A stretch of 64,000 nt of DNA from Arenicola marina (Eukaryota > Annelida > Polychaeta > Arenicolidae), in assembly GCA_964019135.1 (NCBI GenBank), contig OZ025249.1, forward strand, positions 5,940,039 to 6,004,038, written 5' to 3'. Positions 11,758-24,700 of this stretch are shown here, piece by piece (positions within the stretch are counted from its first letter, which is position 1; the number at the start of each line of letters is the position of its first letter). The notes below the pieces were generated by a model. That model was given only the letters and a program-made list of their open reading frames with translations. It was not told the DNA's origin and searched no databases. Both the position numbers and the translations under genes were made by a program.

Positions 11758-14700
11758 GACCGTATGAACCTTTCTAGTCTCATCGTAAGAAGTTAAAGGC
11801 GACTGGATGAACCTTCCTAAATATATCATGAAAAGTTAAAGGCGACTGTATGAACTTACCTAGGCTTATCGTGAGAAGTTTAAGGCGACAGTATGAGCCT
11901 ACCTAGCCTTATAGTGGGAAGTTAAAGGCCACAGTATGAGCCTTCCCAGTCTTATCGTGAGAAGTTAAAGGCGACAGTATGATCCTTCCTAGTCACATAG
12001 TGGGAAGTTAAAGGCGACAGTATGAGCCTTCCTAGCCTTATAGTAAGAAGTTAACGGCGACAGTATGAACCTTCCTAGTCTGATCGTGAGACGTTTAAGG
12101 CGACAGTATTAGCCTTCCTAGCCTTATAGTGGGAAGTTCAAGGCCACAGTATGAGCCTTCCTAGTCTCATAGTAAAAAGTTAAAGACGACAATATGAGCC
12201 TTCCTAGGATCATAGTGGGAAGTTCAAAGTGATTGTATGAACCTTCCTAGTCCTATCGTGAGAAGTTAAAGGCGACCGTATGAGCCTTCCTAGTTTTATA
12301 GTGGGAAGGTAATGGCGACAGTATGAGCCTTCCTAGTCTCACAGTAAGAAGTTAAAGGCGACTGTATGAACCTTCCTGGTCTTACCGTAAGAAGTTCAAG
12401 GCTACTGTATGAACCTTCCCGGTCTCATAGTAAGAGGTTCAAGGTGAATGTATGAACGTTACTAGTCTCATCGTGAGAAGTTTAAGGCGACAGTATGAGC
12501 CTTCCTAGCCTTATAGTGGAAAGTTAAAGGCCACAGTATGAGCCTTTCCAGTCTTATCGTGAGAAGTTAAAGGCGACAGTATGATCCTTTCTAGTCTCAT
12601 AGTGAGAACTTAAAGGCGACAATATGAGCCTTCCTAGTCTTATAGTAGCAAGTTAAAGGCGACAGTATGGGCCTTCATAGTCTTATAGTAAGAAAATAAA
12701 GGCGACAGTATGAGCCTTCATAGTCTCATAGTAGGAAGTTAAAGGCGACAGTATGAGCCTTCGTAGTCTTATAGTAGGAAGTTAAAGGCGACAGTATAAG
12801 CCTTCTTAGTCTCATATGAAGAAGTTAGAGGCGACAGTATGAGCCTTCATAGTCTCATAGTAAGAAGTTAAAGGCGACAATATGAGCCTTCCTAGGATCA
12901 TAGTGGGAAGTTCAAAGCAATTGTATGAACCTTCCTAGTCCTATCGTGAGAAGTTAAAGGCGACCGTATGAGCCTTCCTAGTTTTATAGTGGGACGGTAA
13001 TGGCGTCTGTATGAACCTTCCTAGTCTCATAGTAAGAAGTTAAAGGCGACTGTATGAACCTTCCTAGTCTCATAGTAAGAAGTTAGAGGCGACTGTATGA
13101 ACCTTCCTAGTCTCATAGTAAGAAGTTAAAGGCGACTGTATGAACCTTCCTAGTCTCATAGTAAGAAGTTAAAGGCGACTGTATGAACCTTCCTAGTTAT
13201 ATCATGAAAAGTTAAAGGCGACTGTATGAACTTTCCTAGCCTTATCGTGAGAAGTTTAAGGCGACAGTATGAGCCTGCCTAGCCTTAAAGTGGGAAGCTA
13301 AAGGCCACAGTATGAGCCTTCCCAGTCTCATAGTAAGAAGTTAAAGGCGACCGTATGAACCTTCCTAGTCTCATAGTAAGACGTTAAAGGCGACTGTATG
13401 AACCTTCCTAGTCTCATAGTAGGAAGTTAAACGCGACTGTACGAACCTTCCTAGTCTCATAGTAAGAAGTTAAAGGCGACTGTATGAACCTTCCTAAATA
13501 TATCATGAAAAGTTAAAGGCGACTGTATGAACTTTCCTAGCCTGATCGTGAGAAGTTTAAGGCGACAGTATGAGCCTACCTAGCCTTAAAGTGGGAAGTT
13601 GAAGGCCACAGTATGAGCCTTCCCAGTCTCATAGTAAGAAGTTAAAGGCGACTGTATGAACCTTCCTAGTCTCATAGTAAGAAGATAAAGGCGACTGTAT
13701 GAACCTTCCTAGTCTCATAGTAAGAAGTTAAAGGCGACTGTATGAACCTTCTAGTTTCATAGTAAGAAGTTAAAGGCGACTGTATGAACTTTCCTAGCCT
13801 GATCGTGAGAAGTTTAAGGCGACAGTATGAGCCTACCTAGCCTTAAAGTGGGAAGTTGAAGGCCACAGTATGAGCCTTCCCAGTCTCATAGTAAGAAGTT
13901 AAAGGCGACTGTATGAACCTTCCTAGTCTCATAGTAAGAAGATAAAGGCGACTGTATGAACCTTCCTAGTCTCATAGTAAGAAGTTAAAGGCGACTGTAT
14001 GAACCTTCTAGTTTCATAGTAAGAAGTTAAAGGCGACTGTATGAACCTTCCTAGTCTCATAGTAAGAAGTTAAAGGCGACTGTATGAACCTTCCTAGTTA
14101 TATCATGACAAGTTAAAGGCGACTGTATGAACATTCCTAGCCTGATCGTGAGAAGTTTAAGGCGACAGTATGAGCCTGCCTAGCCTTATAGGGGCAAGTT
14201 GAAGGCCACAGTATGAGCCTTCCCAGTCTCATAGTAAGAAGTTAAAGGCGACTGTATGAGCCTTCCTAGTCTCATAGTAAGAAGTTAAAGGCGACTGTAT
14301 GAACCTTCCTAGTCTCATAGTAAGAAGTTAAAGGCGACTGTATGAACCTTCCTAGTCTCATAGTAAGAAGTTAAAGGCGACAGTATGAGCTTTCCTAGTC
14401 TCATAGTAAGAAGTTACAGGCGACTGTATGAGCCTTCCTAGTCTCATAGAAAGAAGTTAAATGCGACTGTATGAACCTTCCTAGTCTCATAGTAAGAAGA
14501 TAAAGGCGACCGTATGAGCCTTCCTAGTCTTATAGTAGGAAGTTAAAGGCGACAGTATAAGCCTTCCCAGTCTGATAGTAGGAAGTTAGTGGCGACAGTA
14601 TGAGCCTTCCTAGTCTCATAGAAAGAAATTAAATGCGACTGTATGAACCTTCCTAGTCTCATAGTAAGAAGTTAAAGGCGACTGTATGAACCTTCTAGTC

Positions 14701-15835
14701 TCATAGTAAGAAGTTAAAGGCGACTGTATGAACCTTCCTAGTCTCATAGTAAGAAGTTAAAGGCGACTGTATGAACCTTCCTAGTTATATCATGAAAAGT
14801 TAAAGGCGACTGTATGAACTTTCCTAGGCTTATCGTGAGAAGTTTAAGGAGACAGTATGAGCCTACCTAGCCTTATAGTGGGAAGTTAAAGGCCACAGTA
14901 TGAACCTTCCCAGTCTCATAGTAGGAAGTTAAACGCGACAGTATGAGCCTTACCAGTCTTATCGTGGGAAGATAACGGCGACAGTATGAGCCTTACCAGT
15001 CTTTACGTGAGAGGTTAAAGGCGACAGTATGAGCCTTCCCAGTCTTATCTTGGGAAGTTAAAGGCGACAGTATGAGCCTTACAAGTCTTCACGTGGGAGG
15101 TTAAAGGCGACAGTATGAGCCTTCCCAGTCTTATCGTGGGAAGATAACGGCGACAATATGAACCTTCCCAGTCTTTACGTGGGAGGTTAAAGGCGACAGT
15201 TTGAACCTTCCCAGTCTTATCGTGGGAAGATAACGGCGACAGTATGAGCCTTCCCAGTCTTATCGTGGGAAGATAACGGCGACAGTATGAGCCTTCCCAG
15301 TCTTATCGTGGGAAGATAACGGCGACAGTATGAGCCTTCCCAGTCTTATCGTGGGAAGATAACGGCGACAGTATGAGCCTTCCCAGTCTTATCGTGGGAA
15401 GATAACGGCGACAGTATGAGCCTTACCAGTCTTATCGTGGGAAGATAACGGCGACAGTATGAGCCTTCCCAGTCTTATCGTGGGAAGATAACGGCGACAG
15501 TATGAGCCTTCCCAGTCTTATCGTGGGAAGATAACGGCGACAGTATGAGCCTTCCCAGTCTTTACGTGGGAGGTTAAAGGCGACAGTATGAGCCTTCCCA
15601 GTCTTATCGTGGGAAGATAACGGTGACAGTATGAGCCTTCCCAGTCTTATCGTGGGAAGATAACGGCGACAGTATGAGCCTTCCCAGTCTTATCGTGGGA
15701 AGATAACGGCGACAGTATGAGCCTTACCAGTCTTTACGTGGGAGGTTAAAGGCGACAGTATGAGCCTTCCCAGTCTTATCGATGGAAGCGAAATGCGACA
15801 GTATGAACCTTCCCAGTCATTACGTGACAAGATGG
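11758..15835 (+). repeat. 43-bp satellite, right block (about 95 units)
   Basis: Same 43-bp unit and orientation as the left block, with the same unit types plus local ones ('cctagttatatcatgaaaag', 'gccttaaagtggg'). A stretch around 13,510-14,020 shows a duplication of several units. From about 15,780 the units decay and lose phase, and the block fades out by 15,835 into a last isolated 'ggaaccttctcagt' near 15,860. Confidence 0.95.
14930..15780 (+). repeat. Homogenised sub-family of the 43-bp satellite
   Basis: About 20 units share the form tcttatcgtgggaagataac followed by ggcgacagtatgagccttccc. A 'tctttacgtgggaggttaaa' variant recurs at intervals. These units are far more alike than those to the left, so this is a locally amplified lineage close to the array border. 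Confidence 0.85.
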
Positions 15836-16964
15836 GTACGGCAAAAATGCACCAAACGGAACCTTCTCAGTTTCTCCTTAGAGAATGCAATGGGATGGGC
15901 AAATGTGCCGGCGCAAGTATTTCTAGTCCCCTGGCGATGTGTGAACCATGGGGAAACATGCCAGGGGTATCGATTTGTAACGAATGTGATAGTGAAACAG
16001 ACGTTTACATGCATGGACCGCCACCCCTCCTCAGCCCGACCGAGGGATCGATGTCAGAGTGGGTAAGATCTAGTTTCAAGGGTGGGTGACGTCGCCATGG
16101 GAGGGGCATTGGCGGTGTGTGGGAGTAGGGAGGGGGGGGGGGAGGGCGAGCACGACAGGGTGCGGAAGCGGTCAGCCCTCACTGCAAGATTACGGACACA
16201 TTTAGACCCCAAGAGGGTTGAAAGTGGCAGCCTTGTTCGTGGTGAGGCGGACGTCAAACACGAATCGAGAAGACGAGTTAACTGTCGTGAAATGAAGCTG
16301 ACAAGGCGGAACTTGGGTTGCGTGGAGTGATATGGGGGAATGATGTGAGGCGAATGGGATGTTGCACCCCAGGTTAAGCCTGTTAGCAGCACAGAACAAC
16401 ATAGTGCCTCGCCAGACCAATTTCAAGCAGAACATGATCGCTGACAGAATCAGTCGACGTGCTGATGAAGACCGGGCGGTTACAACAGTTCATAAGATGT
16501 TTATTTGACATACGCAACGTTATTCCAAAGGTTTAGAAACCTCGACAAAAAGCATAATGCGTGTATACGTCACATGACGGCTGAGCGTCATGATTTCATT
16601 GTCACAAGAATGGATTACAGGGAAGACGTTATGATTTAGTGTCTTCTATAGTACTAAGCAGGGGGTGGGGGGTGAGGTACTAAATGCATTCCTGAGCTTT
16701 GGGGGGATTCCGTGGTAAAGCCCCCAAACCCCGCTCGCAGAGGGTGTTTCATCTCGAAAATCCGCTAGAAAAATGCGTATTACCGCTAACATCCATTCTA
16801 AATTGGTATTTTTCCCGTTGAGCCGCTCAATGTCGCAGTTCCTTGCAGACCCGCTTAGTTATCGCTTTTTTTTAACGGCAAACTGGCTTTGTAAACGCAC
16901 ATTTTCAGAGTCACCTCACCACTCAGGTCAGATTTTATTAAGCAAACATGTATTTCTCGTTTAG
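15836..16964. other. Unique spacer, no gene recognised
   Basis: Mixed-composition DNA with a G10 run near 16,131-16,140 and a second G-rich patch near 16,660. Several overlapping short open frames (up to about 112 codons) exist on both strands, but none resembles a known protein. No homology to the large composite repeat could be seen until about 16,965. Confidence 0.55.
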
Positions 16965-17159
16965 ACAATCGGATCGCTAGATAATATAGCCGGTCGCTTG
17001 CTCATCAGTCGATCTGTTGCTCGTCTTTAATTCTACAAGCCGAAATCTCAGACCCTCTGGGTCAGCGGTTGCTCCACCGCGGGAGTGACTGCGAGTTATT
17101 AGAATAAGTTTGATCAATTTGAGGTCAAGCAAGCGAGTGAGGTTTATATATATGGCCCT

Positions 17160-18190
17160 GAACGCAACCTTAAATCTATGATCTTTCATACTCAACAAAA
17201 GTATGTTAATGCTCGGTCTTTTTTTATTAACTAAAATCAAATAGAACGCGCTGACGGTTTTGACTTGCTTGGTATCGTCCTTGACAAGCATATGAAATCG
17301 AGTAAACACGTTGATAAGATCTCGACTAAAATCTCTAAAGTTGCTGAGATTCTAAGTAGATTGAAATGGACCCTTGCTTGACATATTTTACGCACAATTT
17401 ATAATACCCTTATTTATAAGGGTATATAAGGGTATAAGGCAGAACGTATCTCTAGACTGCAGGAAAAGGCTGTTAGAAAGATTACTTTAAGTCGATATAA
17501 CGTTAAAGATCTTCAAAGATTTTAAATTATTGAAGTTGGATGATATCCGCACATTGCAGACCCTAAAGTTTTATTATAAGCTCAAGCATGATATATTACC
17601 ATATTACTCACAGTTACCGATTGTTCATAGCCATCAAATTCATCACCATAATACGAGATTCAAATCCCGATTGTCTGCCACCATGGTATTCAGGGGGCGA
17701 TCCAGGAATTTGGAAAGGGGGGCGGGTGCGACAGGGGTGAGGGGGGTTCTGTAACCGGGGGGGGGAGGGGGCGTGGGCGGTGACATTTATTTCGAGACTT
17801 TAATAGTCCTTAACGACATCCTAAACAACTCCCGACGCCCACCCCCCCTTGGATCCACCTCTGGGCTCTGGGTTGCATCAATAAAATATATGGATTTCGG
17901 CGGAAAGCACGACTTTTACAGTGTATGTTTAACTTCCCAAGTGGGGGGGTGGGGTGCAACCCCCCTACCCCCACCCCCCTAGATCCGCCCTGTATATTTC
18001 ACGACTTTGCTACTACCTGTATTCGATAGAGAAACTCCAACACTTATTCTGCACAAAATATGCACCTAGCTTACCTGAATTTGCAAGATCTATTAAACGA
18101 AGGCGGCAGATTGGCCTCTAATGCTATATTACCGATTCATTTAATATAAAGTGTCTATCCTCCAGATTACAGAATTTTTCTGTCCTGTCT
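17160..18190 (+). mobile_element. Decayed LINE reverse-transcriptase tail (copy A)
   Basis: This is a 5'-truncated non-LTR retrotransposon covering only the C-terminal part of the reverse-transcriptase protein. Separate frames still read LKLDDIRTLQTLKFYYKLKH-like text around 17,530-17,600 and a HSHQIHHHNTRF stretch near 17,620-17,670. These match the tail seen in B and C. It holds many stops and shifts and is interrupted by a 302-bp insertion. The start, near 'ggccctgaacgc', is shared with B and C, so one original LINE insertion was inherited by all three copies. Confidence 0.8.
17691..17992. mobile_element. G-rich terminal-inverted-repeat element inside the LINE tail
   Basis: The left end is cagggggcgatccagg and the right end ctagatccgccctg, imperfect inverted repeats of a CAGGGGCGGATC type, each followed inward by long G (or C) runs. 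Copy B has the uninterrupted sequence 'ctatggtatttcacgac' at 48,835-48,850, while here the element stands between 'catggtatt' and 'tatatttcacgac'. B is therefore the empty site. The interior is not coding. A short tatt duplication is possible but not clean. Confidence 0.75.
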
Positions 18191-18240
18191 GTAGCTCACA
18201 AAAACATTTAGAAGTGACAGCTAGCCAAGATTTTGCCGCT

Positions 18241-18700
18241 TAAGCAGGCGGCAACCCTTTTTGGAAGTGTGTCCGCGATTGACCAGTCAGGAGGAGATAC
18301 TGTATATATATTATATTATATATTATATTCAAACCGGAAATGACGTCTACTGTGTGAGAAGAACAGAAGCGCGTGCTCATCGCTAATATAAATAGCTGCG
18401 ATTCTAACTCTAATCAAGGGTCTCTTACAGAGACACTCGTTGCAATATGCCTGAATGCTATTTCTCCATGAAACACAAACATAATGGTCTACTGCAGGGT
18501 GAAGAGTGCCTACGGCGAGATAATTTCCAGTTATAACGCAAGTGGGCGTCACATGAAGGGTCACAATATACGTCACTTGCTCCGGCAAAATGGCGCGCTA
18601 CTTGACATTAATGAGGGCGGGGGGGGGGGGTGTAAATCACGATTAGACTCGGTTTGACACCGGCTTTAAGGACAATTGAATAGTTAACTATCAATAATGA
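18241..18700. other. Insertion in copy A without counterpart in B
   Basis: In B, 'gattttgccgctt' runs straight on to 'gattgtcacatagaacat'. In A about 460 bp lie between the same landmarks. They include an AT-only run near 18,301-18,330 and a G12 run near 18,618. I could not define ends or a family, and I see no gene. Confidence 0.6.
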
Positions 18701-21700
18701 TTTCGAGTGTCACATCGAACATGGTTATATTTTCCGCTAAAGAGCAAAATGGTGTTAATAGTTTAATCGCTCACGTATATGCTTTTCCATCTACCGATGT
18801 TGGTTAGAAACAGATTATAAACATTAAACAAAACTGATCCCGTATACCATAAGGTTATTAAAGTACATATATTAAAGCTGTTCATGTGAGGCACGTTTTA
18901 CTTTGTTTTGAATACCTAACGGATTAATGTATATATATTACTGTCATCTTTTGGCTGCTTCGGTGTTACTGTATAACTAAAAATCACAATGTTGGATGGC
19001 TCTAGCGCTTTAAGGTCTCAGCTCGAGTCTCCCGCGCCCAGTTCATTACAATTTTGGATGGCTCTAGCGCTTTAAGGTCTCAGCTCGAGTCTCCCGCGCC
19101 CGGTTCATTACAATGTTGGATGGCTCTAGCGCTTTAAGGTCTCAGCTCGAGTTTCCCGCGCACAGTTCATTACAATGTTGGATGGCTCTAGCGCTTTAAT
19201 GTCTCAGCTCGAGTCTCCCGCGCCCAGTTCATTACAATGTTGGATGGCTCTAGCGCTTTAAGGTCTCAGCTCGAGTCTCCCGCGCCCAGTTCATTACAAT
19301 GTTGGATGGCTCTAGCGCTTTAAGGTCTCAGCTCGAGTCTCCCGCGCCCAGTTCATTACAATGTTGGATGGCTCTAGCGCTTTAAGGTCTCAGCTCGAGT
19401 TTCCCGCACCCAGTTCATTACAATGTTGGATGGCTCTAGCGCTTTAAGGTCTCAGCTCGAGTCTCCCGCGCCCAGTTCATTTCAATGTTGGATGGCTCTA
19501 GCGCTTTAAGGTCTCAGCTCGAGTCTCCCGCGCCCAGTTCATTACAATGGTGGATGGCTCTAGCGCTTTAAGGTCTCAGCTCGAGTCTCCCGCGCCCAGT
19601 TCATTGCAATGTTGGATGGCTCTAGCGCTTTAAGGTCTCAGCTCGAGTCTCCCGCGCCCAGTTCATTACAATGTTGGATGGCTCTAGCGCTTTAAGGTCT
19701 CAGCTCGAGTCTCCCGCGCCGAGTTCATTACAATGTTGGATGGCTCTAGCGCTTTTAGGTCTCATCTCGAGTCTCCCGCGCCCAGTTCATTACAATGTCG
19801 GATGGCTCTAGCGCTTTAAGGTCTCAGCTCGAGTCTCCCGCGCCCAGGTCATTACAATGTTGGATGGCTCTAGCGCTTTAAGGTCTCAGCTCGGGTCTCC
19901 CGCCCCCAGTTCATTACAATGTTGGATGGCTCTAGCGCTTTAAGGTCTCTGCTCGAGTCTCCCGCGCCCAGTTCATTACAATGGTGGATAGCTCTAGCGC
20001 TTTAAGGTCTCAGCTCGGGTCTCCCGCCCCCAGTTCATTACAATGTTGGGTGGGTCTAGCGCTTTAAGGTCTCAGCTCGAGTCTCCCGCGCCCAGTTCAT
20101 TACAATGTTGGATGGCCCTAGCGCTTTAAGGTCTCAGCTCGAGTCTCCCGCGCCCAGTTCATTACAATGTTGGACGGCCCTAGCGCTTTAAGGTCTCAGC
20201 TCGAGTCTCCCGCGCCCAGTTCATTTAAATGTTGGATGGCTCTAGCGCTTTAAGGTCTCAGCTCGAGTCTCCCGCGCCCAGTTCATTACAATGTTGGATG
20301 ACTCTAGCGCTTTAAGGTCTCAGCTCGAGTCTCCCGCGCCCAGTTCATTACAATGTTGGATGACTCTAGCGCTTTAAGGTCTCAGCTCGAGTCTTCCGCG
20401 CCCAGTTCATTACAATGTTGGATGGCTCTAGCGATTTAAGGTCTCAGCTCGAGTCTCCCGCGCCCAGTTCATTACAATGTTGGATGGCTCTAGCGCTTTT
20501 AGGTCTCATCTCGAGTCTCCCGCGCCCAGTTCATTACAATGTCGGATGGTTCTAGCGCTTTAAGGTCTCAGCCCGAGTCTCCCGCGCCCAGGTCATTACA
20601 ATGTTGGATGGCTCTAGCGCTTTAAGGTCTCAGCTCGAGTCTCCCGCGCCCGGTTCATTACAATGTTGGATGGCTCTAGCGCTTTAAGGTCTCAGCTCGA
20701 GTCTCCCGCGCCCAGTTCATTACAATGGTGGATGGCTCTAGCGCTTTAAGGTCTCAGCTCGAGTCTCCCGCGCCCAGTTCATTGCAATGTTGGATGGCTC
20801 TAGCGCTTTAAGGTCTCAGCTCGAGTCTCCCGCGCCCAGTTCATTACAATGTTGGATGACTCTAGCGCTTTAAGGTCTCAGCTCGAGTCTCCCGCGCCCA
20901 GTTCATTACAATGTTGGATGGCCCTAGCGCTTTAAGGTCTCAGCTCGAGTCTCCCGCGCCCAGTTCATTTCAATGTTGGATGGCTCTAGCGCTTTAAGGT
21001 CTCAGCTCGAGTCTCCCGCGCCCGGTTCATTACAATGTTGGATGGCTCTAGCGCTTTAAGGTCTCAGCTCGAGTCTCCCGCGCCCAGTTCATTACAATGT
21101 TGGATGACTCTAGCGCTTTAAGGTCTCAGCTCGAGTCTCCCGCGCCCAGTTCATTACAATGTTGGATGACTCTAGCGCTTTAAGGTCTCAGCTCGAGTCT
21201 CCCGCGCCCAGTTCATTACAATGTTGGATGGCTCTAGCGCTTTAAGGTCTCAGCTCGAGTCTCCCGCGCCCAGTTCATTACAATGTTGGATGGCTCTAGC
21301 GATTTAAGGTCTCAGCTCGAGTCTCCCGCGCCCAGTTCATTACAATGTTGGATGGCTCTAGCGCTTTTAGGTCTCATCTCGAGTCTCCCGCGCCCAGTTC
21401 ATTACAATGTCGGATGGCTCTAGCGCTTTAAGGTCTCAGCTCGAGTCTCCCGCGCCCAGGTCATTACAATGTTGGATGGCTCTAGCGCTTTAAGGTCTCA
21501 GCTCGAGTCTCCCGCGCCCGGTTCATTACAATGTTGGATGGCTCTAGCGCTTTAAGGTCTCAGCTCGAGTCTCCCGCGCCCAGTTCATTACAATGGTGGA
21601 TGGCTCTAGCGCTTTAAGGTCTCAGCTCGAGTCTCCCGCGCCCAGTTCATTGCAATGTTGGATGGCTCTAGCGCTTTAAGGTCTCAGCTCGAGTCTCCCG

Positions 21701-24700
21701 CGCCCAGTTCATTACAATGTTGGATGACTCTAGCGCTTTAAGGTCTCAGCTCGAGTCTCCCGCGCCCAGTTCATTACAATGTTGGATGGCTCTAGCGCTT
21801 TAAGGTCTCAGCTCGAGTCTCCCGCGCCCAGTTCATTACAATGTTGGATGGCTCTAGCGCTTTAAGGTCTCAGCTCGAGTCTCCCGCGCCCAGTTCATTG
21901 CAATGTTGGATGGCTCTAGCGCTTTAAGGTCTCAGCTCGAGTCTCCCGCGCCCAGTTCATTACAATGTTGGATGACTCTAGCGCTTTAAGGTCTCAGCTC
22001 GAGTCTCCCGCGCCCAGTTCATTACAATGTTGGATGGCTCTAGCGCTTTAAGGTCTCAGCTCGAGTCTCCCGCGCCCAGTTCATTACAATGTTGGATGGC
22101 TCTAGCGATTTAAGGTCTCAGCTCGAGTCTCCCGCGCCCAGTTCATTACAATGTTGGATGGCTCTAGCGCTTTTAGGTCTCATCTCGAGTCTCCCGCGCC
22201 CAGTTCGTTACAATGTCGGATGGCTCTAGCGCTTTAAGGTCTCAGCTCGAGTCTCCCGCGCCCAGGTCATTACAATGTTGGATGGCTCTAGCGCTTTAAG
22301 GTCTCAGCTCGGGTCTCCCGCCCCCAGTTCATTACAATGTTGGATGGCTCTAGCGCTTTAAGGTCTCAGCTCGAGTCTCCCGCGCCCAGGTCATTACAAT
22401 GTTGGATGGCTCTAGCGCTTTAAGGTCTCAGCTCGGGTCTCCCGCCCCCAGTTCATTACAATGTTGGATGGGTCTAGCGCTTTAAGGTCTCAGCTCGAGT
22501 CTCCCGCGCCCAGTTCATTACAATGTTGGATGGCTCTAGCGATTTAAGGTCTCAGCTCGAGTCTCCCGCGCCCAGTTCATTACAATGTTGGATGGCTCTA
22601 GCGCTTTTAGGTCTCATCTCGAGTCTCCCGCGCCCAGTTCATTACAATGTCGGATGGCTCTAGCGCTTTAAGGTCTCAGCTCGAGTCTCCCGCGCTCAGG
22701 TCATTACAATGTTGGATGGCTCTAGCGCTTTAAGCTCTCAGCTCGGGTCTCCCGCCCCCAGTTCATTACAATGTTGGATGGCTCTAGCGCTTTAAGGTCT
22801 CTGCTCGAGTCTCCCGCGCCCAGTTCATTACAATGGTGGATAGCTCTAGCGCTTTAAGGTCTCAGCTCGGGTCTCCCGCCCCCAGTTCATTAAAATGTTG
22901 GATGGGTCTAGCGCTTTAAGGTCTCAGCTCGAGTCTCCCGCGCCCAGTTCATTACAATGTTGGATGGCTCTAGGGCTTTAAGGTCTCAGCTCGAGTCTCC
23001 CGCGCCCAGTTCATTACAATGTTGGATGGCTCTAGCGCTTTAAGGTCTCAGCTCGAGTTTCCCGCGCCCAGTTCATTACAATGTTGGGTGGCTCTAGCGC
23101 TTTAAGGTCTCAGCTCGAGTCTCCCGCGCCCGGTTCATTACAATGGTGGATGGCTCTAGCGCTTTAAGGTCTCAGCTCGAGTCTCCCGCGCCCAGTTCAT
23201 TACAATGTTGGATGGCTCTAGCGCTTTAAGGTCTCAGCTCGAGTCTCCCGCGCCCGGTTCATTACAATGTTGGATGGCTCTAGCGTTTTAAGGTCTCAGC
23301 TCGAGTCTCCCGCGCCCAGTTCATTGCAATGTTGGATGGCATTAGCCCTTTAAGGTCTCAGCTGGAGTCTCCCGCGCCCAGTTCATTTCAATGTTGGATG
23401 GCTCTAGCGCTTTAAGGTCTCAGCTCGAGTCTCCCGCGCCCGGTTCATTACAATGTTGGATGGCTCTAGCGCTTTAAGGTCTCAGCTCGAGTCTCCCGCA
23501 CCCAGTTCATTACAATGTTGGATGGCTCTAGCGCTTTAAGGTCTCAGCTCGAGTCTCCCGCGCCCAGTTCATTACAATGTTGGATGGCTCTAGCGCTTTA
23601 AGGTCTCAGCTCGAGTCTCCCGCGCCCGGTTCATTACAACGTTGGATGGCTCTAGCGCTTTAAGGTCTCAGCTCGAGTCTCCAGCGCCCAGTTCATTACA
23701 ATGTTGGATGGCTTTGGCGCTTTAAGGTCTCAGCTCGAGTCTCCCGCGCCCAGTTCATTTCAATGTTGGATGGCTCTAGCGCTTTAAGGTCTCAGCTCGA
23801 GTCTCCCGCGCCCGGTTCATTACAATGTTGGATGGCTCTAGCGCTTTAAGGTTTCAGCTCGAGTCTCCCGCGCCCAGTTCATTACAATGTTGGATGGCTC
23901 TAGCGCTTTAAGGTCTCAGCTCGAGACTCCCGCGCCCAGTTCATTACAATGTTGGATGGCTCTAGCGCTTTAAGGTCTCAGCTCGAGTCTAACGCGCCCA
24001 GTTCATTACAATGTTGGATGGCTCTAGCGCTTTAAGGTCTCAGCTCGAGTCTCCCGCGCCCAGTTCATTACAATGTTGGATGGCTCTTGCGCTTTAAGGT
24101 CTCAGCTCGAGTCTCCCGCGCCCAGTTCATTACAATGTTGGATGGCTATAGCGCTTTAAGGTCTCAGCTCGAGTCTCCCGCGCCCAGTTCATTACAATGT
24201 TGGATGGCTCTAGCGCTTTAAAGTCTCAGCTCGAGTTTCCCGCGCCCAGTTCATTACAATGTTGGATGGCTCTAGCGCTTTAAGGTCTCAGCTCGAGTCT
24301 CCCGCGCCCAGTTCATTACAATGTTGGATGGCTCTAGCGCTTTAAGGTCTCAGCTCGAGTCTCCCGCGCCCAGTTCATTACAATGTTGGATGGCTCTAGC
24401 CCTTTAAGGTCTCAGCTCGAGTCTCCCGCGCCCAGTTCATTACAATGTTGGATGGCTCTAGCGCTTTAAGGTCTCAGCTCGAGTCTCCCGCGCCCAGTTC
24501 ATTACAATGTTGGATGGCTCTAGCGCTTTAAGGTCTCAGCTCGAGTCTCCCGCGCCCAGTTCATTACAATGTTGGATGGCTCTAGCGCTTGAAGGTCTCA
24601 GCTCGAGTCTCCCGCGCCCAGTTCATTACAATGTTGGATGGCTCTAGCGCTTTAAGGTCTCAGCTCGAGTCTCCCGCGCCCAGTTCATTACAATGTTGGA

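Larger units (their letters stand above)
16965..18988 (+). repeat. Copy A of the large composite repeat, left part
   Basis: From about 16,965 the sequence follows copy B from about 48,100 (shared 'atatagccggtcgcttgctcatcag'-type text, then the LINE tail and its 3' region). It is clearly more diverged than B is from C. It carries two extra insertions: a 302-bp G-rich element (17,691-17,992) and about 460 bp of sequence at 18,241-18,700. The match continues up to the first base of the 62-bp satellite. Confidence 0.85.

Noticed and set aside
1-15835. CRISPR array
   Set aside because: The 43-bp units are contiguous with no unique spacers, and the setting is eukaryotic.
15760-16392. Overlapping open frames of 82-112 codons on both strands
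   Set aside because: They overlap each other, begin inside decaying satellite or G-rich text, and match no family.
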